Shown here in pieces: positions 17,351-26,981 of a stretch of DNA of 64,000 nucleotides (the first letter of the stretch is position 1; each line of letters begins with the position of its first letter). This DNA comes from Amycolatopsis vancoresmycina (GTDB taxonomy: Bacteria > Actinomycetota > Actinomycetes > Mycobacteriales > Pseudonocardiaceae): contig NZ_JNYY01000001.1 of the NCBI RefSeq assembly GCF_000716785.1, positions 930,001-994,000 on the forward strand, given 5' to 3'. The notes beneath the pieces were generated by a model. That model saw only the letters and a program-made list of their open reading frames with translations, did not search any database and was not told the origin of the DNA. Made by a program: the position numbers and the translations under genes.

Positions 17351-18373
17351 ATGAAAGGGCTGCTGCTGAGGCTGTCCGGGCTCGACGCCGACGCCGAGAA
17401 CGCCGTGCGGGTGATCGGGTTCTTCGACCGCCTGATCGCCGGCCGCGCCGGTCTCGACGCCCTGGTGCGCAGCACCGCGGACCTCGCCGGCTGCCCGGTC
17501 GGCGTGCACGCGCCCGGCCAGGGGCTGTCACTGCGCGCGGCCCCGGGGACCGGCGTCGTGACACCGGGCGCGGCGCCCGCGGGGGCGGCGGTGCGGCCGC
17601 TGGAAGGCGGCGTGGTCGTGTGGGTGGCCCGGGCGGGCGAGCCGGTCCCGCTCGACGACATGCTCCTGGAACGGTTCGCGATCGCGACCGCGATCCTGCT
17701 GGAGCACTCCGGCGTGCCGCGGCCCGAGCTCGGGGACCCGGCGCTGGTCGAGCTGGCGCTGTCCGCGGACGCCGGCGCGGTGGAGCGGTCACGGGCCCTG
17801 CACCTGCTGGGTTTCGGCCCGGCGACCCGGTTGCGCGTGCTGGCGGGCACCGGCGTCGACGCACTCGCGGGCCGCTCGGCGCGGCTGGGCGGGGTGCGGG
17901 TGGTCCTGCTGCCGGGCGACGCGGCCACGGTGCCGGACGGCGCCCGCGCGGGCATCGGCCCGGAGGGACCGGCCATCGAGGCACCCCGGTCCTGGGCGGC
18001 GGCCCGCACGGCCCTGCGGTTCACGTCGGCGGCGGAGCCGGTGGTGTGGTGGGAGCGGCTGGGCGGCCTGGCGGCACTGGCGGACAAGCTGAGCCCGCCG
18101 GAGCTGGCGGACCTGCCCGACGTCCGCGGGCTCGACAGCCTGGCGGCGGAGCACCACGGCCCGGACACGCTGGCGGCGCTGGACGCGTTGTGCGCCACGG
18201 GTTCGGCGCGCAAGGCGGCGGCGGTCCTGCACCGGCACCACAGCACGATGCCGGCCCGCCTGGCCCGCGCGGAGGCGGTGCTGGGCTTCGAGGTGGATTC
18301 CCCAGCGGGCCGGTTCCGGCTGCACCTGGCCCTGATGCTGCGACGGCTGCGGGACAACGCCGACCTGGGCTGA
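17351..18373 (+). CDS. PucR-like helix-turn-helix regulator
   Basis: A 340-residue protein with a C-terminal helix-turn-helix region of the PucR kind (LAALDALCATGSARKAAAVLHRHHSTMPARLARAE split over about 275-310), ending FRLHLALMLRRLRD. The N-terminal half looks like a GAF-type sensing region. It starts divergently from the esterase gene, suggesting local control. The ATG is chosen by family ending and upstream spacing; longer in-frame starts exist. Confidence 0.75.
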   Translation: MKGLLLRLSGLDADAENAVRVIGFFDRLIAGRAGLDALVRSTADLAGCPVGVHAPGQGLSLRAAPGTGVVTPGAAPAGAAVRPLEGGVVVWVARAGEPVPLDDMLLERFAIATAILLEHSGVPRPELGDPALVELALSADAGAVERSRALHLLGFGPATRLRVLAGTGVDALAGRSARLGGVRVVLLPGDAATVPDGARAGIGPEGPAIEAPRSWAAARTALRFTSAAEPVVWWERLGGLAALADKLSPPELADLPDVRGLDSLAAEHHGPDTLAALDALCATGSARKAAAVLHRHHSTMPARLARAEAVLGFEVDSPAGRFRLHLALMLRRLRDNADLG

Positions 18374-18392
18374 CCGTCCTGTGTGGACCCGC

Positions 18393-18428
18393 CCGGACGG
18401 TCGGCTCGCGTACCCGGACGGTCGGTTC
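18393..18428. repeat. 21-bp-period repeat D (two units)
   Basis: CCGGACGGTCGG begins at 18393 and again at 18414, exactly 21 bp apart, the second unit running into the stop codon of the convergent epimerase-like gene. An inverted copy GACCGTCC sits at 18372-18379. A short member of the 21-bp-period arrays found elsewhere in the window. Confidence 0.55.
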
Positions 18429-19395
18429 AGGGGGCCGGGGCCAGGGTGCCTCGGGACTGGCGCACCAGGTCCGCCGCCGCGGCGGGCCATTCCGGGTAGG
18501 TGAACTCGAAACCCGCGTCGGCGAGCTTGCCCGGGATCACCCGGCGGCTCTTGAGCAGCAGCTCCGTGTCGCTGCGGAGCACGAACGCCCCGATCTCCGC
18601 CATCCACTTCGCCGCCGGCAGGCCCACCGGGATTCCCGCCGCCGCGCGGAGCGTCCGGAGGAAGTCGCGGTAGGGCAACGGTTCCGGGGCCGCCAGGTTC
18701 ACCGGGCCGCCGACGTCTTCGCGCTCGATGAGGAACCCGATCGCGCGGACCAGGTCGGCGTCGTGGATCCAGGACAGGTACTGGGCGCCACCCGCCACCG
18801 GGCCGCCCAGGCCCAGCCTGGCCAGGCGCAGCAGCATCGCGAACGCGCCGCCCGGCTCCGGGCTCATCACCATCGCCGTGCGCAGCGCGACCTTCCGCGT
18901 GTGCGGGGTCGCCGCCAAGTGCTGCTCGCGCTCCCATGCCTTCGCGATGTCGACGCTGTACGCCCAGTACGCGGGGACGTCCGGCTCGTCCCCGCCGAGG
19001 ACGCCGGTCGCTTCGTCGTTCGGCGGGCCCGACGTGTGCACGTAGATCGTCGCCGTGCTCATCTGCAGCCAGACCCGCGGCGGCCGCGCCGCGCGGGCGA
19101 TCGCGCCGCCGACCACGCGCGCCGAGTCGACGCGCGAGTTCCGCATCTCCCGCAGGTTCGCCCGGGTGTAGCGGCAGTTCACCGACCGGCCGGCCAGGTT
19201 CAGCACGACGTCGCTGCCGTCGACCTCCGCCGTCCAGGGGCCCGGGCCGCGGCCGTCCCAGCGGACGTGCCGCACCCCCGGCTCCGGCCGCGCCTCCCGC
19301 CGCGTCAGCACGACGACGTCGTGCCCCTGCCCGGCCAGCGCCCGGCTCAGCACCCGCCCCAGATGCCCGGTCCCGCCCGGAATCACGATCTTCAT
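18427..19395 (-). CDS. TIGR01777-family NAD(P)-dependent epimerase-like protein
   Basis: A 322-residue extended short-chain dehydrogenase of the TIGR01777/SulA-YfcH group. The N-terminal GGTGHLGRVLSRALA binds NAD(P); NLAGRSVNCRYT and the C-terminal segment LLKSRRVIPGKLADAGFEFTYPEW are typical of the group. The usual YxxxK is seen as YSVDIAKAWE. Biological role of the family is poorly known. GAGGGG precedes the ATG. The palindrome at 19440-19453 upstream suggests TetR-type control. Confidence 0.85.
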   Translation of the reverse strand: MKIVIPGGTGHLGRVLSRALAGQGHDVVVLTRREARPEPGVRHVRWDGRGPGPWTAEVDGSDVVLNLAGRSVNCRYTRANLREMRNSRVDSARVVGGAIARAARPPRVWLQMSTATIYVHTSGPPNDEATGVLGGDEPDVPAYWAYSVDIAKAWEREQHLAATPHTRKVALRTAMVMSPEPGGAFAMLLRLARLGLGGPVAGGAQYLSWIHDADLVRAIGFLIEREDVGGPVNLAAPEPLPYRDFLRTLRAAAGIPVGLPAAKWMAEIGAFVLRSDTELLLKSRRVIPGKLADAGFEFTYPEWPAAAADLVRQSRGTLAPAP

Positions 19396-19439
19396 GCCAC
19401 CCCTCCGATTCCCGCCCTGCGCCCAGGGTACCGGCATAC

Positions 19440-19453
19440 TTGAACACGTTCAA
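19440..19453. promoter_or_regulatory. TTGAAC-N2-GTTCAA operator-like palindrome
   Basis: A clean inverted repeat TTGAACACGTTCAA about 45 bases upstream of the epimerase-like gene, in the promoter position. Palindromes of this form are typical TetR-family operators. No TetR gene is adjacent; the two TetR genes in the window (31396, 61598) are far away. Confidence 0.5.
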
Positions 19454-19833
19454 ATACTACTCCCAGTAACTCATCAATCGAAGAATTGCGACGGGTCGAT
19501 CCCGGAACCGAGGCTGCCCGGCACCGGCGAGCACCGACGGGAAGGTCACGGGACGGTCTCCGCCATTCGGCCGATCGGGTCGGAAAAGCCGCAGGTCACG
19601 GTCCCGCATCGGAACTTTTCCGGAGTGAAACGCCGTCGCTTCGACGCGATCACGCGCGCGTAACACGCCGCTCCGCCGAAGACAAGGGACCTCGGACCTT
19701 CGCAGTCAGGCCGGTCGCCCGGGGAGAAGGTCGCCGCGGAATTCGCACACTCTTCGTGACGGTCCGCTCGGACCAGCCGGAGCCATCCCCGGGCTGCGGC
19801 CTTCCCGGTGAAACAGCTTTCAGGAGTGAACTC
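19454..19833. other. Leader region of the pilus-associated operon
   Basis: About 380 bases without a supported gene, upstream of the first small secreted protein. I looked for cyclic-di-GMP riboswitch signatures, which precede pilus genes in other bacteria, and saw none. Several weak stems are present but nothing I can name. The transcription start of the operon should lie here. Confidence 0.35.
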
Positions 19834-20280
19834 ATGCGCAAGATCAGCAAGCGGTCCGCGGTCGTCCTCGGCGCCGCCGGTGTGGTCGTCGTCGCCGGTG
19901 TCGCCTACGCGGCCTGGTCCAGCTCCGGCGCCGGCACCGGCTCGGTCTCCTCGACCACGTCGGTCAACTCGACGATCACGCCCGCCGGCTCGGGCACCGC
20001 GCTCTACCCGGGCGGCGGCACCGACTTCACCGTCACCATCAACAACCCCAACGACTACCCCGTCGTCGTCACCTCGATCAGCGCGGGCTCCTCGGACGCG
20101 GTCAACGGCTGCGCCGCCGGCACCGTCACCAGCCCGGCGCCCTCGAGCACCACCGGCACCATCGCGGCCAAGGGCAGCGGCACGTACACCCTGCACGCGA
20201 CGATGAGCAGCGGCGCCACCGACGCCTGCAAGAGCCAGACCTTCGTGCTGCCGCTCACCGCCACCCTCGCGTCCGCCTGA
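19834..20280 (+). CDS. Small secreted protein, pilus-locus family member 1
   Basis: A 148-residue exported protein, not assignable to a named family. A hydrophobic N-terminus (residues about 8-28) ends in AAWSSSGAGTGS, a signal style shared by two later members. The mature part is Thr/Ser/Gly-rich and beta-like, with the blocks ALYPGG, NNPNDYPVVVTSI, one Cys in NGCAAG and a second in TDACKSQTFVLPLTATL, which can form a disulfide. It starts the series of genes leading into the type IV pilus operon; GGAG lies 8 bases before the ATG. Display on the cell surface or pilus is inference. Confidence 0.75.
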   Translation: MRKISKRSAVVLGAAGVVVVAGVAYAAWSSSGAGTGSVSSTTSVNSTITPAGSGTALYPGGGTDFTVTINNPNDYPVVVTSISAGSSDAVNGCAAGTVTSPAPSSTTGTIAAKGSGTYTLHATMSSGATDACKSQTFVLPLTATLASA

Positions 20281-20301
20281 CCCGCACCAGACGGCGCCCC
20301 G

Positions 20302-20751
20302 ATGTCCAGGTGGCGGATCGCGGTTCCGGCCGGCGCGCTCGCGGCCGTCGTGGTGACGTGGTTCGCGATCGGCCCCGCGCCGGTCGCGAGCACCGCGAAC
20401 GGCAACGGCATCAAGCCGTTCGGCATCGCCGACGTGCCCGGCCGGGCCACCGCGTTGTTCCCCGGCGCGACCGGGACGCGGTGGATCCGGCTGGCCAACG
20501 CGGAGAACTTCCCGATCCTCGTCCAGACCGTGACGGCCGACGTCGGCAAGCCCGTCGACGGCCGCGGCAAGCCGGTCCCGGCCTGCCCGGCGTCGTCGGT
20601 GCGGGTCGACGCACTCCCCCGGCCGGTGACGGTGGCCGGCAACGGCACCGCCGACGTCCCGCTCACCAGCCACATGCTGCCCGGCGCGCCCGACGCGTGC
20701 CGGTCGGTCACCTTCCCGTTGACGTACACAGGAACGGCGGTCAAGCCATGA
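20302..20751 (+). CDS. Small secreted protein, pilus-locus family member 2
   Basis: A 149-residue paralogue of the preceding product. It keeps the order of blocks: hydrophobic N-terminus, ALFPGA (for LYPGG), ANAENFPILVQTV (for NPNxYPVxVTS), Cys in VPACPAS, a Gly-Asn-Gly-Thr turn, Met, and PDACRSVTFPLTYT near the end. The AAW motif after the signal is replaced by VTWFAIG. Only 21 bases separate it from the previous stop, and its own stop overlaps the next start (ATGA). Confidence 0.75.
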   Translation: MSRWRIAVPAGALAAVVVTWFAIGPAPVASTANGNGIKPFGIADVPGRATALFPGATGTRWIRLANAENFPILVQTVTADVGKPVDGRGKPVPACPASSVRVDALPRPVTVAGNGTADVPLTSHMLPGAPDACRSVTFPLTYTGTAVKP

Positions 20752-21233
20752 AGAACCCGACCCTGCGCCGCGTGCTCGTGGTCACCACGGTGGTCGGCGC
20801 GACGCTGGGCGGCGGGATCGCCGTCGCGGCGTGGACGAGCTCCGGTTCGGGCGCCGCGAACGCGAAGGCCGGCACCGCGTCGGCCCCGACGACCGGGGCG
20901 GTGCCCGCCTCGGCCTTCGCCGGCGGCCTGCTCTACCCCGGCGGCCCGGCCGGGGACGCCAAGATCCTGGTGAACAACCCCAATCCGTACCCGGTCAAGG
21001 TCACCTCCGTCGCTGCGAACGGGACACCGACCGGGTCCGGCGGCACCGGAACCTGCACGACGACCGGCGTGAGCTTCGCAACGCAGACACCCACGACCGG
21101 GAACACCGTGCCCGCCAACGGAAGCACGACCCTCACCCTGGCGAACGCGGTCTCGATGAGCACAGCCGCCGACGACGGCTGCCAGGGCGCGCTGTTCGCG
21201 ATCCCGGTGACGGTCACGGTGGTGAGCGGATGA
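20748..21233 (+). CDS. Small secreted protein, pilus-locus family member 3
   Basis: A 161-residue third paralogue: export signal ending AVAAWTSSGSGAANA, LLYPGG, VNNPNPYPVKVTSVA, Cys in GTCTTTG, PANGSTTLTL, and ADDGCQGALFAIPVTVTV. The two Cys and the NPNxYPV block align with members 1 and 2. It overlaps the previous gene by four bases and the next by four, so the set is translated as one unit. Confidence 0.75.
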   Translation: MKNPTLRRVLVVTTVVGATLGGGIAVAAWTSSGSGAANAKAGTASAPTTGAVPASAFAGGLLYPGGPAGDAKILVNNPNPYPVKVTSVAANGTPTGSGGTGTCTTTGVSFATQTPTTGNTVPANGSTTLTLANAVSMSTAADDGCQGALFAIPVTVTVVSG

Positions 21234-21667
21234 GCACCCCCCGGGTGGTCTTCGCGGCGGTGCTGGTGGCGGCCTCGTGGACCACGGTGATCAGCGGCCT
21301 GGTCGCGGTCGGCGCGGCCAAGGCGGAAGCGGCCTGGCTCAAGTCCGGCGCCGGCACGGCCTCCGCCGCCGCGCTGCCGCTGAAGGCGCCGGACACCCCG
21401 ACGACTTCGAACGTGAAGTGCAACCGAAGCGGCGGCACCGACCCCACGGCGACGGTCACCTGGACCTACCCGAGCACCTTCCTGCCACCGAAGTTCGAAG
21501 TGCTCTCGTCGACCACGCCGAACAACGCCAGCCCGGCGGTGGCCGCCACCACCACCGCGCTGTCGGCGACCATCCCGCTGCCCGGCAACAACCAGGCCGC
21601 CTACCTGAGCGTGCGCTCAGTCGCCGGAACCTGGCGGCTCCGGTCCGGGGAGGTGCGTGTCTGCTGA
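21230..21667 (+). CDS. Small secreted protein with FN3-like domain, pilus locus
   Basis: A 145-residue exported protein. The N-terminal signal ends EAAWLKSGAGTASAA, like the paralogues before it, but the mature part differs: PDTPTTSNVKCNRSG, TATVTWTYPSTFLPPKFEVL and AYLSVRSVAGTWRLRSGEVRVC resemble a single fibronectin-III-type beta sandwich with Cys near both ends. It overlaps member 3 by ATGA and is followed after 44 bases by the pilin gene. Probably an adhesin-like or pilus-accessory protein; function unproven. Confidence 0.68.
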   Translation: MSTPRVVFAAVLVAASWTTVISGLVAVGAAKAEAAWLKSGAGTASAAALPLKAPDTPTTSNVKCNRSGGTDPTATVTWTYPSTFLPPKFEVLSSTTPNNASPAVAATTTALSATIPLPGNNQAAYLSVRSVAGTWRLRSGEVRVC

Positions 21668-21711
21668 CTCCGGAACACCCCTGAAACCCCTGCAACGCAA
21701 AGGAAATCACC

Positions 21712-22047
21712 ATGCTGGAAAGACTGCGTGCCGCCCGCGCGAACGAGGACGGCTTCACCCTCATCGAACTGCTCATCGTCGTCGTGATCCTCGGGGTGCT
21801 CGCCGGGGTCGTCGTGTTCGCCGTGCAGGCGTTCAACGGCGACGGCAAGGCCGCCGCGTGCAACGCCGACTGGAAGAGCGTCGAGACCGCCAACGAGGCC
21901 TACTACGCCAAGACCGGTGGCTACGCCGCCGACCCGGCCACGCTGAAGACCGCCGGCTACCTGAAGGACGAACCGTCGACCACCAACGGCTACACGATCA
22001 CCATCGCCTCCGGCGTCGTCAAGGCCGCCGGCGCCTGCACCCACTGA
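21712..22047 (+). CDS. Type IV major pilin (prepilin)
   Basis: A 111-residue type IV prepilin. A short charged leader is cut after Gly14, leaving Phe15 and the hydrophobic helix FTLIELLIVVVILGVLAGVV with Glu at mature position 5 (Glu19), needed for assembly. Two Cys (AACNAD and GACTH) flank the C-terminal domain, as in the D-region of classic pilins. It is the first pilin of the operon and the likely main fibre subunit. The prepilin peptidase at 28995 would process it. Confidence 0.88.
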   Translation: MLERLRAARANEDGFTLIELLIVVVILGVLAGVVVFAVQAFNGDGKAAACNADWKSVETANEAYYAKTGGYAADPATLKTAGYLKDEPSTTNGYTITIASGVVKAAGACTH

Positions 22048-22104
22048 AGTCCCGTGGGGGCGGGGCGACCCGCCTCCACGGACCACCTCGCCTCGGAGGA
22101 TCCC

Positions 22105-23189
<1,085 letters not shown>

Positions 23190-23193
<4 letters not shown>

Positions 23194-24719
23194 GACTCCG
23201 CACCCAGCCCCGCACCGTCGACCTCCGCACGGTGACCCCGGACCGCGCCGCCGCCGACCTGCTCGGCGAGGCGAAGGCCCGCGAGCTCTGCGCGATCCCC
23301 CTGGCCGTCCGCGAGGACGCCGTGCTGGTCGCGGTGGCCGATGCGGCCACCGCCCCGGCGCTGCAGGCGGCGCTCGGCCGCCCGGTGACCGTCGCCGTCG
23401 CCGCCCGTGCGGACATCCTGGCCACCATCGGCCGCACCTACCGCGCGCTCACCGGCGTCGACCAGCAGGTCAAGGCGTTCGAGGCCCGGGACGCCCTCCG
23501 CCGGGACGCCGCCCGCGCCGAAGCGCCGGCCACGGCGAACGACGACGCGCCGGTCGTGCACGTCGTCGCGCTGATGATCAAGCAGGCGCTGCGCGACCGG
23601 GCCTCCGACATCCACGTCGAGCCGCAGGCCGAGCGGATCCGCGTCCGCTACCGGATCGACGGCGTCCTGCACGACGTCCTCGACCTGCCCGGCTCGATGG
23701 GGCCGGCGGTGACCAGCCGGATCAAGATCCTCGCCGGGATGAACATCGTCGAGCGCCGCCGCCCGCAGGACGGCCAGATCAGCATGGACGTCGAGGACCG
23801 GCCGGTAGACATCCGGGTGGCGAGCACGCCGGTCGTCGGCGGCGAGAAGGTCGTGCTGCGGCTGCTGGACAAGAGCCGTCCGCTGTTCCGGCTGCCGCAG
23901 CTGGGCATGCCCGAGGAGATGGCCGCGCGGTACTCGGCGGTGCTGCAGTCGCCCTACGGCATGGTGATCTGCGCCGGGCCGACCGGCAGCGGCAAGACCA
24001 CGACGTTGTACGGCTCGCTGGGCGAGCTCGACAGCCGCGAGCGCAACATCATGACCATCGAGGACCCGGTGGAGTACACCATGTCCTCGATCAACCAGAT
24101 CCAGATCAACGAGCAGACCGGCGTCACCTTCGCCGACGGCCTGAAGTCGATCCTGCGGCAGGACCCGGACGTCATCCTGGTCGGCGAGGTCCGGGACGTC
24201 GACACCGCGCGGATCGCCGTGCAATCCGCGCTCACCGGGCACTTCGTGCTCTCGTCGCTGCACGCGACCGACGCCGCGTCGGCGCTGCACCGGCTGCTGG
24301 ACATGGGGATCGAGAACTTCCTCGTGGCGTCGTCGGTCACCGCGGTGCTCGCCCAGCGGCTCGTGCGGCGGATCTGCGCGCGCTGCAGCGAGTACTACCA
24401 GCCTACCGCCGAGGAGATGTCCTTTTTGGACGCCCTGGGCGCGGACGGGCCGGCCGGCGGGTTCGTCCGCGGCGCCGGCTGCAACTTCTGCGCGCAGACC
24501 GGCTTCCTCGACCGCACCGGCGTCTACGAGCTGATGCCGGTCAGCGACGGGATCCGGACGCTGGTGCTGGAAAGCGCGCCGCACCGCGAGGTGCACGAAC
24601 TGGCCCGCAAGGAGGGCATGCGGACGCTGCAGGACGAGGCCCTGCGGCTGGTCGCCGAGGGCGTCACCACCCCGGCCGAGGTGCTGCGGTCGATCTACCT
24701 CACCGGAGGGGCGCGATGA
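23190..24719 (+). CDS. pilB: Type IV pilus assembly ATPase
   Basis: A 509-residue GspE/PilB-type ATPase that drives pilin polymerisation. N-terminal MshEN-like region (about 15-110), N2 domain (SDIHVEPQAERIRVRYRIDG), Walker A GPTGSGKTT at about 263, MTIEDPVEY, DVILVGEVRDVDTA, and a zinc-binding tetracysteine formed by CARC (about 396) and CNFC (about 430). Overlaps pilT by four bases. Pairs with PilC in the membrane platform. Confidence 0.93.
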
Positions 24720-25921
24720 ACCGGTACGCCTACGTCGCCACCGGCCCGGACGGGCAGCGCACCCGCGGGGTGCAGAAGGCCGCCGACGCCGATTCCGCCG
24801 TCCTCGCGCTGTACGAGCGTGAGCTGCGGGACATCGAGGTCACCGAGAAGAAGAGCGTGCTGAGCCTGGAGCTGACCGCGCCGCGGGTCAAGCGCGAGGT
24901 CGTCATGCACCTCTCGCGGCAGCTCGGCGCGTTCGTCCGGGCCGGGCTGCCGCTCATCGACGCGGTCCGCATCCTCGGCGACGAGGCCGCGAACTCCTCG
25001 GTGGCCCGGATGCTGCGGGACGTCGAGCAGGGCCTGCGCGGCGGCGACCGGCTGTCGGACCGCATCGACCGGCACCCGAAGATCTTCCCCGAGTTCTACC
25101 GCGAGATCCTGCGTTCGGCGGAGCTCACCGGGCAGCTCGACGTCGTCCTCGACCAGCTGGCCGACTACCTCGAGCGCGACCTCGAAGCCCGGCGCAAGAT
25201 CAAGGCCGCGCTGATCTACCCGGCGATGATCGCGCTGATGTCGGTCGTCACCGTCGTCGTGCTCGCCACCTTCGTGCTGCCGCGGTTCAAGACGTTCTTC
25301 GCCAGCCTGAATGCGAAACTGCCGTTGCCGACGCGGATGCTGCTGGCCCTCACGGACTTCCTGGGCCAGTGGTGGTGGGCGTTGCTGGCCGGGCTGGTCA
25401 CCTCGATCGCGTTGTACGTCCTCGCCGTGCGCACGCCCGGCGGCCGGTACGCCCGCGACCGGGCGCTGCTCGCCGTCCCGGCGATCGGCCCGACCGTGCG
25501 GCACGCGCTGGTCGAGCGGTTCTGCCGGATCCTGTCGTCCATGGTGAGCGCCGGGGTGCCGCTGCCGGAGGCCCTGCGGGTCGCGACCGACTCGCTGCGC
25601 AACCGCGTGTTCATGCGGGCGCTGACCCGGGTCGCGCAGGCGGTGCTCAACGGCGAGGGCCTGGCCCGGCCGCTCACCGGCTCCGGGCTGTTCCCGGTGA
25701 CCGCCGCGCAGATGATCCGCGTCGGCGAGGACACCGGCACCCTCGACTCGCAGCTCGAGGTCACCGCCCAGTACTACGAGAGCGAGCTGGACTACCGGCT
25801 GAAGAAGCTCACCGCGCTGTTCGAACCCGCCGTCATCGTGGTGATGGGCCTGGTCGTCGGGTTCGTGGCGGTCGCGCTCGTGTCGGCGATGTACGGCATC
25901 TTCGGCCAGGTGCACGTCTGA
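24716..25921 (+). CDS. pilC: Type IV pilus inner-membrane platform protein
   Basis: A 401-residue GspF/PilC family protein with two GspF domains (about 60-190 and 265-390) and three hydrophobic helices (near 165, 215 and 370). The signature FPVTAAQMIRVGEDTGTLDSQL and YYESELDYRLKKLTALFEP are present. It anchors PilB in the membrane. The start overlaps the pilB stop (ATGA) and its stop overlaps the next ATG. Confidence 0.93.
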   Translation: MNRYAYVATGPDGQRTRGVQKAADADSAVLALYERELRDIEVTEKKSVLSLELTAPRVKREVVMHLSRQLGAFVRAGLPLIDAVRILGDEAANSSVARMLRDVEQGLRGGDRLSDRIDRHPKIFPEFYREILRSAELTGQLDVVLDQLADYLERDLEARRKIKAALIYPAMIALMSVVTVVVLATFVLPRFKTFFASLNAKLPLPTRMLLALTDFLGQWWWALLAGLVTSIALYVLAVRTPGGRYARDRALLAVPAIGPTVRHALVERFCRILSSMVSAGVPLPEALRVATDSLRNRVFMRALTRVAQAVLNGEGLARPLTGSGLFPVTAAQMIRVGEDTGTLDSQLEVTAQYYESELDYRLKKLTALFEPAVIVVMGLVVGFVAVALVSAMYGIFGQVHV

Positions 25922-26361
25922 TGGGCGGCGACGACCGGGGTGAGAGCCTCCTCGAGCTGCTGGTCGCGGTCGCGATCCTGGGCGTCGCCGTGCTCGCGAT
26001 CGTCGGCGGGATCGGGGTCGGCGTCCTCATGTCCGACGTCCACCGCAAGCAGGCGACGGCCGGTGCCGGTGTGCGCGACTTCGGCGAGGCGGTCGAGAAC
26101 CAGGTGATGGCGGGCGGCTACTTCACCTGCGCCGCGCCCGCGAAGTACGCCGCCCCGGCCGGGTTCACCGTGCCCGCCGGGTTCACCAGCTCGGTGTCTT
26201 CGGTGAAGTACTGGACCGGCTCGGCCTGGTCGGCGACCTGCGGCACCGACACCGGGCTGCAGCAGGTGACGCTGCAGGTCGCCAGCGGCGACGGGCGGGC
26301 GAGCGAACGCCTGGAGGTCGTGGTGCGCAAGCGGTGCGGGCTCGGGGAGGCACCGTGCTGA
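25921..26361 (+). CDS. Minor prepilin (PilV/PilI-like)
   Basis: A 146-residue prepilin-like protein. The cleavage site is Gly7 followed by Glu8, then SLLELLVAVAILGVAVLAIVGG with Glu at mature position 5. A Glu rather than Phe at mature position 1 is unusual for major pilins and typical of minor ones. The C-terminal domain has Cys pairs (FTCAA, ATCGT, KRCGL, APC). Overlaps pilC by one base. Confidence 0.8.
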   Translation: MGGDDRGESLLELLVAVAILGVAVLAIVGGIGVGVLMSDVHRKQATAGAGVRDFGEAVENQVMAGGYFTCAAPAKYAAPAGFTVPAGFTSSVSSVKYWTGSAWSATCGTDTGLQQVTLQVASGDGRASERLEVVVRKRCGLGEAPC

Positions 26362-26981
26362 GCCGCCGGTCCGACGCCGGGTTCACGCTCATCGAGCTGC
26401 TCATCGTCGTCGTCATCCTGGGCGTGGTCGCCGCCCCGATCGCGAACGTGGTGATCGTTTCGATCCGCAACACCGATGCCACCTCGGCGCGGCTGGCCGT
26501 TTCCCACGACGCCCAGCAGAGCGCGGCGTTCTTCGCCCAGGACGTCGCCGCGACCGGGCTGCGCGACTACTCGGGCCTGGTCGCGAGCGGGGCCGTCCCG
26601 TTCTCGCCGTCGGTCCAGCTGAACGCGGCGTACAACGCGGGCGGCCAGGTCTGCGGCACCGCCGCGACGCCGGTCTCGCTCGTGCGGCTGCTGTCGGACG
26701 ACTGGGACACCAGCCCGCCGTCCGCGACCCGGCGCACCGCGATCGTCGCCTACTACCTGGCCGGGACCGAGCTGCACCGCCTGCGTTGCGTGGGCTCCGC
26801 GGCGCCGGTTTCCGACGCGGTCGTCGCGCACAACGTCGACCCCGCCACGCCCGCGGTCACCTGTGCGAGCGCGTGCACCGACGCCGCCGTGCCGCTGTGG
26901 GTGAAGCTCACCTTCACCGCCGTCACGCGCAACGCCGACCCCTACCCCATCACCCTGTTCGGGCAACGGAGGCAGACATGA
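26355..26981 (+). CDS. Minor prepilin (PilW/PilJ-like)
   Basis: A 208-residue prepilin with cleavage after Gly9 and the helix FTLIELLIVVVILGVVAAPI (Glu5 present). The length and the Cys-rich C-terminal domain (VCGT, RCVG, TCAS, ACTD) suit a PilW/PilJ-type initiating minor pilin. GTG start chosen for GGGGAGG upstream; it overlaps the preceding gene by seven bases and the following by four. Confidence 0.8.
   Translation: MLSRRSDAGFTLIELLIVVVILGVVAAPIANVVIVSIRNTDATSARLAVSHDAQQSAAFFAQDVAATGLRDYSGLVASGAVPFSPSVQLNAAYNAGGQVCGTAATPVSLVRLLSDDWDTSPPSATRRTAIVAYYLAGTELHRLRCVGSAAPVSDAVVAHNVDPATPAVTCASACTDAAVPLWVKLTFTAVTRNADPYPITLFGQRRQT

Noticed and set aside
19454..19833. Cyclic-di-GMP riboswitch upstream of the pilus operon
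   Set aside because: The conserved core sequences of that riboswitch class are not present.
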